A DNA stretch of 64,000 bases from the NCBI GenBank assembly GCA_963210315.1, contig OY723237.1, forward strand, positions 496,001 through 560,000. The letters are read 5' to 3'. Under the pieces are notes generated by a model that saw only the letters and a program-made list of their open reading frames with translations, was not told where the DNA came from and did no database searches. Positions 11,401 to 23,091 of the stretch are shown here, piece after piece (the stretch's first letter is position 1; the number at the start of each line of letters is the position of its first letter). The stretch is from Rhynchopus euleeides. Its lineage: Eukaryota; Euglenozoa; Diplonemea; Diplonemida; Diplonemidae. The position numbers and the translations under genes were made by a program.

Positions 11401-12700
11401 GGGCTGGGGCGGATCACACGAATGCGCAGAGAAAAATCATCAAAGGTGCGGAGTCAACCGCTCTCCCTTCGACGCAACATAATGGCAGGGAAGTGCCCCA
11501 TGGGTTAGGCGATGTTGGCAGAAAGGGCGCGCTAGGGGGGAGGTAGTGAAATAGGAGTAGAAGGGAGCACAAGAATGCTCTCCCTTCACTCGTCATGCAG
11601 GTTGTGTCTAGGCGCTAGGGGGAGGGTTTGGGTTGGGGCTTGGGGGTTCAGATGATAATACAGCAGAACTGATTGTTGTTTTGAGCTTGGACATTAACTC
11701 ATCAGGTGGTGGGTGGTCGGGGGTTTGGGTATGGGTTTTGAAGGTCGCATGCGCGGCAATCATTCTTTCGAAAGAAGGAATTTCAGACAAAAAAAAGCGA
11801 TTTTTTTCTTTGCCCGACTGGCCTGCGCCGACAAAAAAAAAGAATTACACCTCGAGGTTCGTGCAGGACCAGTTCGTGGAGAAACCGAAAGGATGAATGA
11901 GAGCATACTTTCTCTGATCCCACGAAAGCACACAGAAAGTAATGCCTGCAAAAAATGTCGCGTGTGAATTGAGTTGGCAGACACACTGTGGTTCGATAGT
12001 GTATAGCGGTCCGCCTGGAAAAAGATAATCCAAATTGGGACGTGGGCCATTGAGGCATCTTTGCAACTGCCCCACCCCTGGCTGCGTACCCTGAAATATT
12101 CGCTGTCAGTCCCTCGGACGCAAGAGCGAAGCGTCGCAAAAGAGACTCGCACGACAACCACCGACAAAAAGAAGGGGACCTATCACTCAAATTGGGTTTG
12201 GTTCACCCTTCGCAGTTCCCACGCCCTGCCCCCTCGAAGGCGGTTGTGGGGGGTTGAGGACGCAGAGTGTGTGTGAGGTTGCTGTACGATTTGGGCTCTC
12301 CCAACAGAAATTTTTCATGATCGCATGTCCAGGTCTCTCTCTCGGTCAGTATGGAGGCAAGAAACGGCTCAGCATAATAAAATGGGGGAGTTGGGTTCGC
12401 TCAAAGCGGTGCAGAAATTGCGCTTTTTGAACATTTTTTCTGCTCGCCCGAGGGCAGTTGCAGCCTCCCCGTGACTACGTTTATATAGCGGAAGAACCCC
12501 CATTCCGTTACAAAGGCTGAACGCGAAGGAACAATTCTCGCAATAACTATAAATTCCATGAAACTATAGAACACGGGGCGCATGGGGTGCCGGTGTTACC
12601 CGAAACCCAGCACCCGGTGTGGGCCAGAATACGTAGGATACAGTGTACGTTTGTTGGAAACCTAAAAGTTGAACAACAAAAACGAAAACAAACAAAAGTG
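8481..12700. other. Gene-poor interval, G/C-tract rich
   Basis: There are many homopolymer runs (about 8634-8647, 9983-9997, 10548-10575) and no convincing exon. Positions 11845-12010 resemble 25095-25250 (shared GTGCAGGA...TCGT, GAAA...AAAGGATGAA and CACACAGAAA blocks), so one more dispersed repeat family is present. Open frames on both strands are short or proline/glycine-rich. Confidence 0.5.
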
Positions 12701-12701
12701 T

Positions 12702-12860
12702 CACTTCAACTCTGCCGCTCTTTCTCTACTGTTGATACTTCGTTTGATGCGTTGACGCTTCCACACACACTTACAAACCCACTTGCCTGATGAAGGGGGT
12801 GGTGTGTAGAGCACGTTTGGCAGAGCTGAATGACACTTTCCGCGCGAAAGTCGTGTGCGT
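12702..12860 (+). repeat. SINE-like element, A-tailed
   Basis: It contains GATGCGTTGACGCTTCCAC, CTGATGAAGG, AGAGCACGTTTGG and CACTTTCCGCG blocks, and ends GTGTGCGT followed by 11 A. Positions 61128-61245 carry a close copy in reverse orientation. Other copies lie near 31975, 47885, 55724 and 17680. The A-tail and dispersed, orientation-free distribution fit a SINE. The AGAGCACGTTCGATT block in the 17680 copy resembles a tRNA B box, but the match is weak. Confidence 0.65.
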
Positions 12861-15800
12861 AAAAAAAAAAAGACCCGCTCCTCCGCGTCCTGCGAGAATT
12901 ATCTGTCAAAACGCAGATACCTTGCTGCCCATTTCGTCGGTCGCGTGGGGCAGGCATTCGTCAATTTGGAGAAAAGGGCGGATAGCTAACAAAGCCCTAT
13001 GTGTTCCGCAAATCAAGCGCAAATCAAGGGAGAAGAGCCTGCGGGAAGGAGTGGGGGAGGAGGGGCAGTTCGTCGACCGCGAGAAGGCCGCCGCCGAGCT
13101 GCCTTTCGAGTTGGGTCCTCTTCACCCCTGCCTGCCGATCGCGAAAGGGGCATCTCGTGGGTAATGGAACACACTAAAACACTTTCCACTGGATCGCACG
13201 AAACACACGATTAATGTCTCCTTCTTGGATTGTGTTGTATGTGGGTGTGTGGAGTTTAAAAAACCGGCTGGCATTCCACACACCGTTGCATTGATTGAAC
13301 CAATCACTGGGTGCGCAACCCAGGCATAAGAAGGAGGGGTGGGGAGATTGGCTTGAGCATTTCTCAAGACCATCCCCCCCCCCCCCATACACAAACTGCA
13401 CGTTCGGAATTTGTTTTTCCGGATCGCAGCAGATATTTCGCAATAAAATATCGGAAGTGTAGCTTGGAAATCACGAACCGGCATCGCGCGGCGCCCCCTA
13501 GCCAACGGCTAGTGGCCACAACGTGAGAAACCTGGGCCCGCAAAGAAAATTCACATCATCTCCCCCCCTCTTTTCCCTGTATTTTTATTCCGGCGGCTTT
13601 TCTGACTATGGGCTACGTGTGCCCAGCCCACATTGCCCCCCAATACCCTCCCTCTCCGACACCCCTGGCGGTTCTGCCAAGGGCAGGGCGGAAAGGGCAC
13701 AATGGGGCATTGAGAAAATTCACGGAAAACCGATCCGGGTTCGCTTGGTTCTTTTTGTTTGGGGGGGGGTGGGGAGAGAGAGGGGGGAAGAGTACTGTAT
13801 TTTTTTTGACTCGGGGATCTTGTTGAAGCCGTGCAGCCATACAGGGGGCTGCAAGGGTTTCGCTGCTCAGAGGCGGGGGGGGGTGGGGCAGCGCATGAAT
13901 ATTTTTTCTTGGGGGATCGGCAACCTCCAGCCGGAGGTGCGAGACGACCAGGCTGTGACGTACACAATGCAGGTTGTGTCCGAGATCCTGCTGAGAGAGA
14001 GTGGGAGGGCAGGATTTATTTTTTCGCACGGGGGGGCGGGGGGTTTGATCGTCGAGAGGGAATGGAAAAGTAAATCTCCCAGCACCTTCTCGCAATGTTA
14101 GTCCTTTTTGTAGTCACTACACCAGATATGTTGTACAAGGCAGATCAATGCACAACGGGAGGGTGTGTAGCAGTTGTCTGTCAGTGGCTTGGTGGTTGGA
14201 CCGCAATACAGTATCACTAAAACACAACCAGGTGTCTGTCCGTAATACGTAGTCTCTCCTTGACACCATATACTTTGTGCCCCTGTATCGTTGTTTTTTT
14301 TGTACGAATAAATGGCGGAAGGGAAGGAGGGGAAGGGAAAGCAGGTGTGTTTCGTAGCGGGGTATATCTACTACGCAGTTTCGGCTGCCAACCCACGACT
14401 GTGCAGTAGTGCGTGAACCACTGGACTCCGGCAGCCCGGTATCGAGTACCTTTCGTCAGGTGGGTAGAAGACCCAGTGGAGGACGCAGGGTGGGGGGGGG
14501 GGTGGGAGAGTAGGGGGGGTAGGGGGGAGAAAAAGTATTGACGTAAAAAGATAAAAGGAGAAAAGAAAAAGAAAAGAAAAGAAAAGGATAAAAAAGTGTG
14601 GATCGTAGCCCGGCTCCACGGGTCACGGCAAGAGCAGAGGCATCCTGCCGTATAACGGCGGGGGGGGGGGGGGGGGGTCGGGCCGGGAGTTTTGGCCACG
14701 GGAACAGAAATTATGCCACCACCTCCACATGCATTCAGGCGAGGAGGTCTGACAACGCGACAGCGGCGGGTCAGGAGGGGGTTAGGCCGGCGAGTGGGTC
14801 GGGGCTGGGGCTGGGGCGTGAGCCTGGCTTTCCTTTTGTTCTGGGAATGTTTGTGTTCGGGAATCCTTCAGGGAGAAGAAGTGTGTGGGGGTGGGGGGGG
14901 GCGGGTAGGGATACCATATGGGATTCTAGACAAACACAAGCCCTCCCCGGGGCCCCGCTCAAACCCCGCCCCCCGCTCGCCTCGCTTCAGAGAGACCCCC
15001 CTCTCCACGGCCCCCCCCCGCCGCGTCTTCTATTTCGGATGCAGACTTTTGTAAGCAGATGTGTCAAGCACCCTCCAACAGCCAGGAAATGCGTGAAAGT
15101 GCAAATATTATACCACAAGGCCTTTCCACTCACTCATGGCCCGACGCAGGCTTCGCAGCCCCTCGTTCTTTTGAACCGATTAAACCGGATTTGTCATTTT
15201 TGAACGATAGCAACGATGGCAGTGTTCTGAGCGACTTCCCCTCCCTCCCCCCCCCCCCCGGCAAAGGGGCATTTCGCCGCATTCGCTTCTTCAAAGGGGG
15301 TTGTGGGTGTGGGTTGGGTTCCAATACCGCGGGCTGCTCTGAAAAATGGGCAACAGCGAGAGAGGGGGTAGAGAGAGAGGGAGAGGGATGGGGGGTGGGG
15401 TTGGGAATATCACCAGGCTGGTGTCTGTTGGGGTGTGTGGGGAGCGAAGTGAGGAAGAAGAAAAGGGTTTTAAATAAATGGAATTGTCGGGGGGGGGGGA
15501 GAGGTGGTGTTTTTTTCTTTGTCAGGTTTGGAAGCTGCCCGTAGGTGGGCACCGTATTTTCTGAGGAGGGGGGGGTGGTGGTTGATGCAGAGGCATGATT
15601 ATGCAAACCCGGGCCTTTATAAAATTGCAGGTTGCATGGGGTCAGGGTGAGGGGGGGGGGGGGGGCGGCATGATGGAAACGCGATAGAAAGGAACGCTGG
15701 AACATCTGGGGAGCGCTCATCTTTGCAGGGTGGGGTGGGGGTGGGGGTGGGGGTGGGGTGTGTGATTTTCGGAATGGCTTGAATGCGGTAATATTAGAAA

Positions 15801-17460
15801 TGAATGAATAACGAAGAATATAGAGCACATCCCTGCACTTCCCCTTTCCTTCTCCCCTGCTGGGAGCGAAGGCGCAAACATAAAGGCAGTCCAGCAGAGC
15901 CAGCTGTGCCCGCAACCCCTTCCCAATGGGATCGTGAAGTGACGGCAACACGTGACAGCAAACTCGAAAGCCTTCTTGGATTTCACTGGAAACGATTTTT
16001 TTAAGAGCTGAATGAAAGGTTGATTTCTTTTGGAAGTGCTCCCGATATCCCAAACAGTTGGCAACGTGCCCTGTGTTTTCGCGACATGTTAACCGTCTTT
16101 TTTGTCTCTCTTGTTTGTCTGTGCCTATTCCTATTTGGGACGGAGCTTTGGAATACGAATTCAGTTCTGGCAGTTGCACAGTGCATTTCAATTTTTGAGG
16201 TGGCAGTATTGTTTGTTTCGAATGATATTTTCTCTTTCAAAAAATACAATTCGTGTTGAGCGAGACTGTTGTGCAGTCGGAAATACGTGAGCTGTACATC
16301 AAAGAATATAGACGTGTCCGGGGAACACCTGCGCTCCCCCCACTCCCAACAAAAAATACATCGCATCTCCTCCAAGATGAGGAACGGGAGGGGAGGCAGA
16401 ATATTTTTGGGAGGGGGGGAGGGGGGCAGGTATTTTCCGAACAAGGCCATCATATGTTTGTATAAGAGGTGCTTTGCCCCGACGTAAGCCAACCGTTGCG
16501 TGGTCTGAACCCCTGCCATTTCGCAGGCCAGCGCACTGCAAGGCGTGTTGTGCCGGAGATGGGTTTCCGGCACGTCTGGCTGAACACAAAGCTATTGAAC
16601 AGAGGGGAGGTGAAACGAACAGTTGACAAATGTTATTCTGTTATCTGTATCAGCCACACAAAACCGATGGATGCGGGCTGGGAAAAAATCAGACATTTTT
16701 AAAAAATATGAACAACAGCAGAGAGAGAGAGAGGTGGTGCAGTTTGGGGTGGGCGACATCACCAAAACATACAGCAACGGATGACGGATAACAAAAGGAT
16801 CATAAATAGTTACAAATGAATTGACAGCACTCGGCTCTCGGCTTACATGGCATTGTGGGGGCATACTGTTTGACCCGATAATGGAGGGGGTACAATTTTC
16901 ATTCTTGTGTGCCAGCGTGGCACCCTTCTGTGTTCCGGACACCCCTCAATGTTCCCTCCTAGCGCTTTATTTCAAGCGAAAACGGCAACCCAAATGAATA
17001 CGGAGCACCATGGGCCTTCGCTACCAGATGTGACGCGTGAGGTAAGGCGAGGGGCGGCCTCCTTCCCCCCACCGACTGACGCGCCTCCTTAGCTTGAGCT
17101 CCGATTTCTTTGATTTTGCAGCAGATATTGTGATACTCTTCAAAGAAAGGCAATACTGCCCTGTGCGAAATGTTTCTTTGAATTCGCGCATCACATCGCA
17201 GTCTGTGCGTGGAGGCAAGCGATGCATGCGCATGCAGTATGAAGGGACGGGGAGGGGGGGGGAGGAGGAGGAGGGGGGGGGCAGTGGGGCAGGGGGGGGG
17301 GGGTTTGAAATTTGAGCTTGATGACGAAGACACCACGCAATGCCGAATCCAGGGTCGGAGGGTGGACACCCTATTTGCGGCCATCCACGCTGGAAGCTCT
17401 ACACCGACCGCTGGGATTGGCACGCTGGCCTCAGTGTGCCTAAAAAGAATCGGCTTGTGG

Positions 17461-17494
<34 letters not shown>

Positions 17495-17640
17495 TGAGCA
17501 TGTGTTGGCCACGAATTGGTTGCCAACGGCCCACGATTCTGTATGCGTGTGGTGGGTGCTCCAACTTGGAAATAATAGTCTATACGCGCGTAGTAGCTAG
17601 GCAGGTGCCTGGATCAACAAAGCACAATAAAAAAACAGAA
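12861..17640. other. Gene-poor interval with G-tracts and (GT)n
   Basis: It holds poly-G and poly-C runs (for example 13377-13386, 14660-14677, 15246-15258) and a (TG)n microsatellite at about 17462-17493. Long proline-rich minus-strand frames, such as 15130-16191, result from C-tracts read in phase. I see no domain, splice pair or RNA gene I can support. Confidence 0.5.
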
Positions 17641-17679
17641 CAAAAAAGCGACATTTCAAGACAACGAGAAACCGTTCGG

Positions 17680-17800
17680 GTTGCTCGCTGCGCTGACGCT
17701 GCTACACTCTAAATGCCCTCATATGTTTGTATGATGGGATCGAGAGCACGTTCGATTGCAGCTATGTGGTCACTTTCCGCTCTCACGAGTGAAATTTGTT
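17680..17800 (+). repeat. Diverged SINE-like copy
   Basis: It contains GCTGACGCTGCTACAC, GAGAGCACGTTCGATTGCAG and CACTTTCCGCTCTCACGAGTG in the same order as the copies at 12702 and 31975. It lacks a clear A-tail, so it is probably an old copy. Confidence 0.5.
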
Positions 17801-17880
17801 TAGTATGATGAAAAGGATACACACATTCGGATATCATGGCAAGAAATAACCAGAAATCGTACTCCTTTCGCTTTATTATA

Positions 17881-18060
17881 GACACCCTGTCCAGCAACTG
17901 TGGGAGAACAGTTCCGGACTACTTTTTGTTGAGCGCACACTTGCTGTCTCAAGGCTGTGTTGAGGCCCTGTGAAGTGGCATGAGGTGCTAATCCAAAGCT
18001 TCAGTCGTACGATTTCCTTCGTTACTTCGCGACTTCGCTACGCTTCGTCGCTCGTAACTA
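17881..18060 (+). repeat. Repeat W, stand-alone copy
   Basis: This copy matches, in reverse orientation, the 5' third of the TACCGTA elements (about 50655-50830 and 53240-53410). Shared blocks are AACTGTGGGAGAACAGTTCC, TGTTGAGGCCCTGTG, TCAGTCGTACGATTTCCTT and a CTTCGTCGCTCGTAA end. Shorter copies lie at 21650-21800 and 33183-33265. Either the element captured this repeat or these are element remnants. Confidence 0.7.
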
Positions 18061-20059
18061 GTAAAACAAAAAGGACAAAATGCAGCGTAGCAACCAAACA
18101 CAAAAATTACAAACCTAAATCACCATCGTTCATCGAAGGAGGCTGGGCGAGAGTCCCAAAACACATACATGACCTGTAGTTGACGACTTAAGATAGAGGT
18201 GGCCGCAACTTCCACAACTGGCACACCATTTTCAGTTGATTTATTGTCACGCGCAGGCAGTATTGGGTGAAGCGAGCTGGCATTGAACAACAGTACGCGA
18301 AAGACTCGATACACGAGCCTCTCTCGAGAAGCAATGCCAGTGTTCGGGAATAGTTCAAAGAATAATAGAAGAGCAATGTTCGGTGAAGACCTCGTCAGGT
18401 GCAACAAAAGGCACTACTATCGCTCCACTTTCCGCCCCCCTTTTTCGTTCGAATCGTTGATACGTGTTGACGTTTCTACAACTCGTGACGCACACCCGGT
18501 GAGTGTGATGAACGGGGAACGGCAAGCTACCGAACAACAGTGATCGCCATCTGCTCACAAGGTTGTGTGATTCGAGGTTGCTCTTCGAACGCACTACACC
18601 CCCACATCATGCCTGGGGCGTGTGGCAGTGTTCGCGAGGATCCGCACGGTTGATATCTTCCTGAGTTGGCGACGCTGAACCGACAAAATATCTGCGACCG
18701 GATAGTGAGTGACGGCAAAGACGAGAAAATCGTTTTTTAAGAAAGCGTCCCACTCTTTGTGCACACTCCCGCCACCAGTCCGATGAGGGGTGTGAGTGGG
18801 GGTCGCAAGATCCAGTTGAATCACAGATATTTTCCCCAGTTCTTGACGCCGAACACTATAAAAAAAAGACACATCATGGCATAACGCCGAATCAAGAAGA
18901 ACGCACATGGACCCACGCCACACCGCGACCGTGTTTGAGTGCAGAAAGGAGGTGCAGAGGGCGGGCGTTGAGTTCGCAATGAATTAACTCAGGACAACAC
19001 CACTGTGTGAAGACCACGGTTCTGTCAGAATTGAATGGAAGTCTACAGCCACATGTTAAAGGTTGACGTGCTCCCGGTGCCCCCCATGCCTGTCGAGCGC
19101 TGCGAATGCAGGGGTTGCCATGAAGAAAGCAGGGGGGGGGAAACTCTGTGGAACCGCTGGTATCGTGAAGCCAAACAAAAACACCGAATATCTTGACAGT
19201 TTGTCTTGTTTGTTCAAATGCATCCGTCGCTTTGTCTGCACACCACACAGCGGCGTGAAAGGGGTGACCCAGCGATACCAGCGACAGTTTCCCACCCCCC
19301 CCTCCCCAGTTGGCTCAGCCTGCCGCCAACCTCCGTAATGTCTGTGAAGAATCCGGATATTCAGGCAGAGCTCTCCAAAGATGATGAGCGGGCAAATGCT
19401 GTAACACCACATCTCGGAGGAAGGTGTGAAAGGTCGCTGAGATAACTCTCTCGATACGGTTCAAATAGAGTAGAGCTGTTGCTTGCGCCAAAACGCCAAC
19501 AATATGGAACGGTTGTAAGCGCATGACACAGCGCTGCAGTTAAAGCTTGGAGTGTGTTGACCCGCAGGGATTGCTGGACAAACACAGCTTGGGCGCTGCG
19601 GCGCAAGAAAATGGCACCGCAGCCAGAAGGCATCCCACGCACGTGAAAAGAGAATACAAAGGAGAAAAAGGCGTCCAATTTTCGCTTCAGAGAACAATCC
19701 CTTCAGCAACAGTGTACCAAAGGAATGTGTGTATTCGCCGCAAAAAATCACGGTAGGTTTAGACACCATCTGAAGGGGACAAGCTTCAAGCCAGGGGAGG
19801 GTGTGTCGCGCACACACGTGAACCTTTTTATATTAGTGCAGACACACACCGAGCACTTGCACTTGATGTGATCTCCACTGTTACACACCTCACCTCCCCG
19901 GACCAAGGGATGTCGGCAATGAAGAGGATGTCGCTGTCTGGTTATCGTGCAGTGTGTCCGATTCCCAGCTCACGAAAACCAACATTGCCTGCGGATGGAA
20001 GGCAAGGAGAGAATAGGCGGCAGAAGGAGGAAGAAAACAAGCGAACTGCCAATAAAAAC
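18061..20059. other. No gene recognised
   Basis: The composition is more balanced than upstream, with fragments of the SINE-like head near 18460. An 86-bp segment at 19801-19886 recurs at 55928-56006 (shared CGAGCACTTGC, CTTGATGTGATC and CCACTGT). Frames are short on both strands. I found no supported gene. Confidence 0.45.
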
Positions 20060-20546
20060 AGGGGATAAGATAGGTCTGGTTTTCCGGTTTTCAAAACCAG
20101 GGTTTCCCGGTTCCCGGTTTTCTGGAAAAAAAAAAAGGTCGGTCTCATTTTTGGCGGGTTTTTTTGTGACTTTGGGACAGTAGAACAGTCAGAAAAAACG
20201 CCATAAAAAAATAGAAAGTGACCCCATCGTGATCCGCACAGAGCTCAAATAGTCCAAAGAAGGCAGAGAAGCGGAGAAGAAAAATGGACCTAGCGGGTGG
20301 CCCGGTGGGTGGTGATGCCCTCGTCATGCAGGTCTCTTCTGTTTTGAAGGTGCACACATGGTGGACTCCAGCCACCCTAGCGAGTGTCTAAGAGGGGTCT
20401 AAGACTGCAGTCTGTACTGAAGACGGGAGTCTATTTTCCAGCTAATTTACGCTAAGACTCCCGCTGGTTGAGATTCATGGGAGACACACGGTGTACTCCA
20501 GCGGAGGTAGGGTAACCTCCGCTGGAGTTCACCGTGTCGTCTGCCT
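20060..20546 (-). repeat. IR1 right arm
   Basis: This is the reverse complement of 1-487, including the mirrored hairpin at 20487-20536. The flank outside 20546 (CTGTGCAGCG...) cannot be compared with the left flank, which lies outside the window. Target-site duplication therefore cannot be tested here. Confidence 0.9.
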
Positions 20547-22452
20547 CTGTGCAGCGTCACTCGGTGCCATCGAATACATGGCGACAGCCCACCAACTCGA
20601 GACAGATCTGCTTGTCTGGAGGGCTGAGACGAGAACACGAACGAATTTCAAGCAGTCTTGAAGGTCGCCAAGCCTATTGGGGGCAACTAACAGATGAGAT
20701 TTGTTTGTTGCCTGTCGTCACAGCTAGCCCATCTCCTCGATAACGGAATGTGTGCAGAGATCTCGTGGACCCTTTGGCCATTCTGTCGTGCACCCACTCC
20801 ACCCACAACGCACACCTGTCACGAGTGGTCGCTCCCCCGTCCTCCTCCACCCTGAAGGTTGAACCCTCAAGGACCAGTGATCTCCTGCTGGCCGGGCTGC
20901 GATCAGCGAAGCCTTCCTACTTACAAGCGAATCCAGACTGTAGGGAACAGATGTTCACTACCGTGGCCTCCGGCGGCTGGGGGGCTCCGCCCCCCAGACC
21001 CCCCTGCGTAAAAAAATTACACCAGACCGGTTTTTTGGCCGAGAGTCCAAACTTTCAAAGCAGCTGCTGCGCCTGCCCCACCAAGCAGCCTCAGTACGAC
21101 AGGACGCGCGCAGGCACCGGGCCCTCTCAGATTCTGGGAGGGTTTGCGCGGGTCGCGCGCGCCGAAGGCGCGCGCGAAAAATTTTCAAAACCAGAAAAAC
21201 CGGAAAACGGCGCCAGAAAAAAAGTCTATCTTATACCCTGAATAAAAAAGACGCAAGAAAGAAGAAATAACAAGTGAATGTGACCAGCTTTGGCGTGAGG
21301 GTAGAGATGTCGCGGCACCACCGTTTCCGGGGCCTCATAGTACGCCGCCAGGAGAAAGGTGAGATCGTCTCACCTGGCGGCGGGTGGGGGTGCGCTTTTT
21401 GTTTTTGGCAAAACTTGCACCCTGGGCCACTTTGCCGCTGCTGTGCGCAGCGGTTTAAAAATGGATGCCCGGGGCGATGCAAAGTGACACTCTCTCTCCT
21501 GAACTGATCGGCCATTCTGCTCACAAACCCCTCTCTGAAGGGGGGGGGGGGGGCTGTGAAAAGAAACGGATTCATTTCCGATGGCGATGGAAGCACGCTG
21601 TCCAGAAGCTGTCTAATAACAGCTCCGAACCACGTTCGTTGCTCACACACTTGCCCAGAACCCTAGATAGCGGTGTCCAGCTCCGCTCTGGGGGACAAGG
21701 TTGTGTTGAGACCTGTGAGAATGGGCTTTGGGTGGAAGTGTTAAGATTCGGCCGTAGCACGATTTCCTTCGATGTTGTTGTTTCGCAGCTTTCGCCACTC
21801 TTTACTCGTAAGAAGAAGAAAATGAAGTATGTAGAGGTATTTCACCAGGCGGAAAAACCGCCTGACGAGTGAGCCGCCACATAAGTGCAGTGCACACGTT
21901 ATGTGAACAGGCAGGCATTGCACTCACAGAGCGGAAACTTGCTTCCGGGTATTATATTGTTTGGTGAGCATCACACCACAATAAGTTATCGCAGTTTCCA
22001 CCGCCGGCACATGGCACCACACTGGCAATCTGCCAGTAAGGGCATCCGCGTGTGTGCGGGCGATGCAGGTGTTGGGAAGCAGAACCGGGGGGTGCTCGAT
22101 GATCTCTTGTTCTCTTTTATGCTGAAAGCGAAGGCAGCCCCAACAGGCGCAGGATCCAGCGAGAAAAAACAAGGGGGATCACACAAAGCGCCCCGTGGAT
22201 TCCTCCCCCCCGCGGTTGAGACAAAAATATAACCAAACGCCAGAAAGGGCGGGGCGCATCTCGGCACGCCACACCCTCTGGTGTTTGGAACATTCAAGGT
22301 TTTCTTACCAAATCCCTCGGACACTGCAGCGGTGCGGATGAAGCCACAGCCACTCCGACATGCCGTGCCCTGTTGCACCCCCGCAGGAGAGACCCTCCCC
22401 AGTTGGGCATTGCCTATATGCGTCAAAGAGGGGCAGGGGCGGGGGGCGGGTG
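20547..22452. other. Gene-free interval with repeat fragments
   Basis: It contains one hairpin repeat (20948-21006), a GC palindromic run CGCGCGCGCCGAAGGCGCGC near 21156, a diverged repeat W copy (about 21650-21800) and C/G tracts. The 21175-21240 stretch resembles the inner part of the IR1 arm (CCAGAAAAACCGGAAAAC). No coding sequence is supported. Confidence 0.5.
20948..21006 (-). repeat. GC hairpin repeat, copy 1
   Basis: This is a 59-bp repeat with a 9-bp perfect stem (CTGGGGGGC paired with GCCCCCCAG, 20977-20997) beside GCCGCCGGAGGCCACGGTAG. It is one of 14 copies in the window. The loop is the common GGA. Confidence 0.9.
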
Positions 22453-23091
22453 TTTTTTTTTTGCGGCCTGTGTGGTTGTCTTCGTCGTTTTTCTTCTGCG
22501 ACCGGACACCCCCTTCTGGAGACACCGATCTACACTATGAACCGCTAGCTGATGCTGGAGCTTTCGGGAGCCTCTGCGAGTGGGTGGCCACGTTTTCTTT
22601 GGTGGACGCATCCAAAAGGAAATAAAGAAATAAAGAACCCGAAAAGAGGTCGAGGCACCCGCTCCACACCAGCATCTTGGGGCTGGGGGTTCTCAGTTCA
22701 CACAGGTGAGGATCAGTCCTCTGTGAGGCGCTTATCCTGAAGACGTTCCAGTTCCCCAGTCGGTCTCCAGAAACTCGGGCCGCGTCTGGCGCTGTATCGC
22801 CTCGGCGGGGCTGTCGTCCCTTACAGTCTTCTCTGTACGAGGTCATCCACAGGCTGCACACCTGCCCCGCGGCTGTGTGGCAGTCTTCGCGGAGTGCAAT
22901 GCGAAGGTCTGGCCTGACGTGGTGTGACTATTTAGACTCCAGGTGTCTCCACCCTTCCTGGTCTGGGGAGCCTCGGTACCCAAGCCGTTTTAGGTCATGC
23001 TCCGGACCACGGCCGTGCTAGACTCCTGGTGCAGGCACCCGTCATGGTCCGGGGACGGCCCCCCCAGGCAGTTTAACGTCTTACCCAGGAC
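22453..23091 (-). repeat. 640-bp retroposon, copy 1
   Basis: This copy matches 54537-55174 in opposite orientation over its full length. Both copies start at GTCCTGGGTAAGACG and end at CACAGGCCGC followed by an A-run (here 10 T on the plus strand at 22453-22462). Shared termini and A-tails mark both as full-length retroposed units, not random fragments. Copy 1 has in-frame stops where copy 2 stays open. No clear target duplication is visible for this copy. Confidence 0.85.

Noticed and set aside
15130-16191. 353-codon minus-strand frame
   Set aside because: It depends on poly-C read as proline, has no domain, and adjoins G-run minisatellites.
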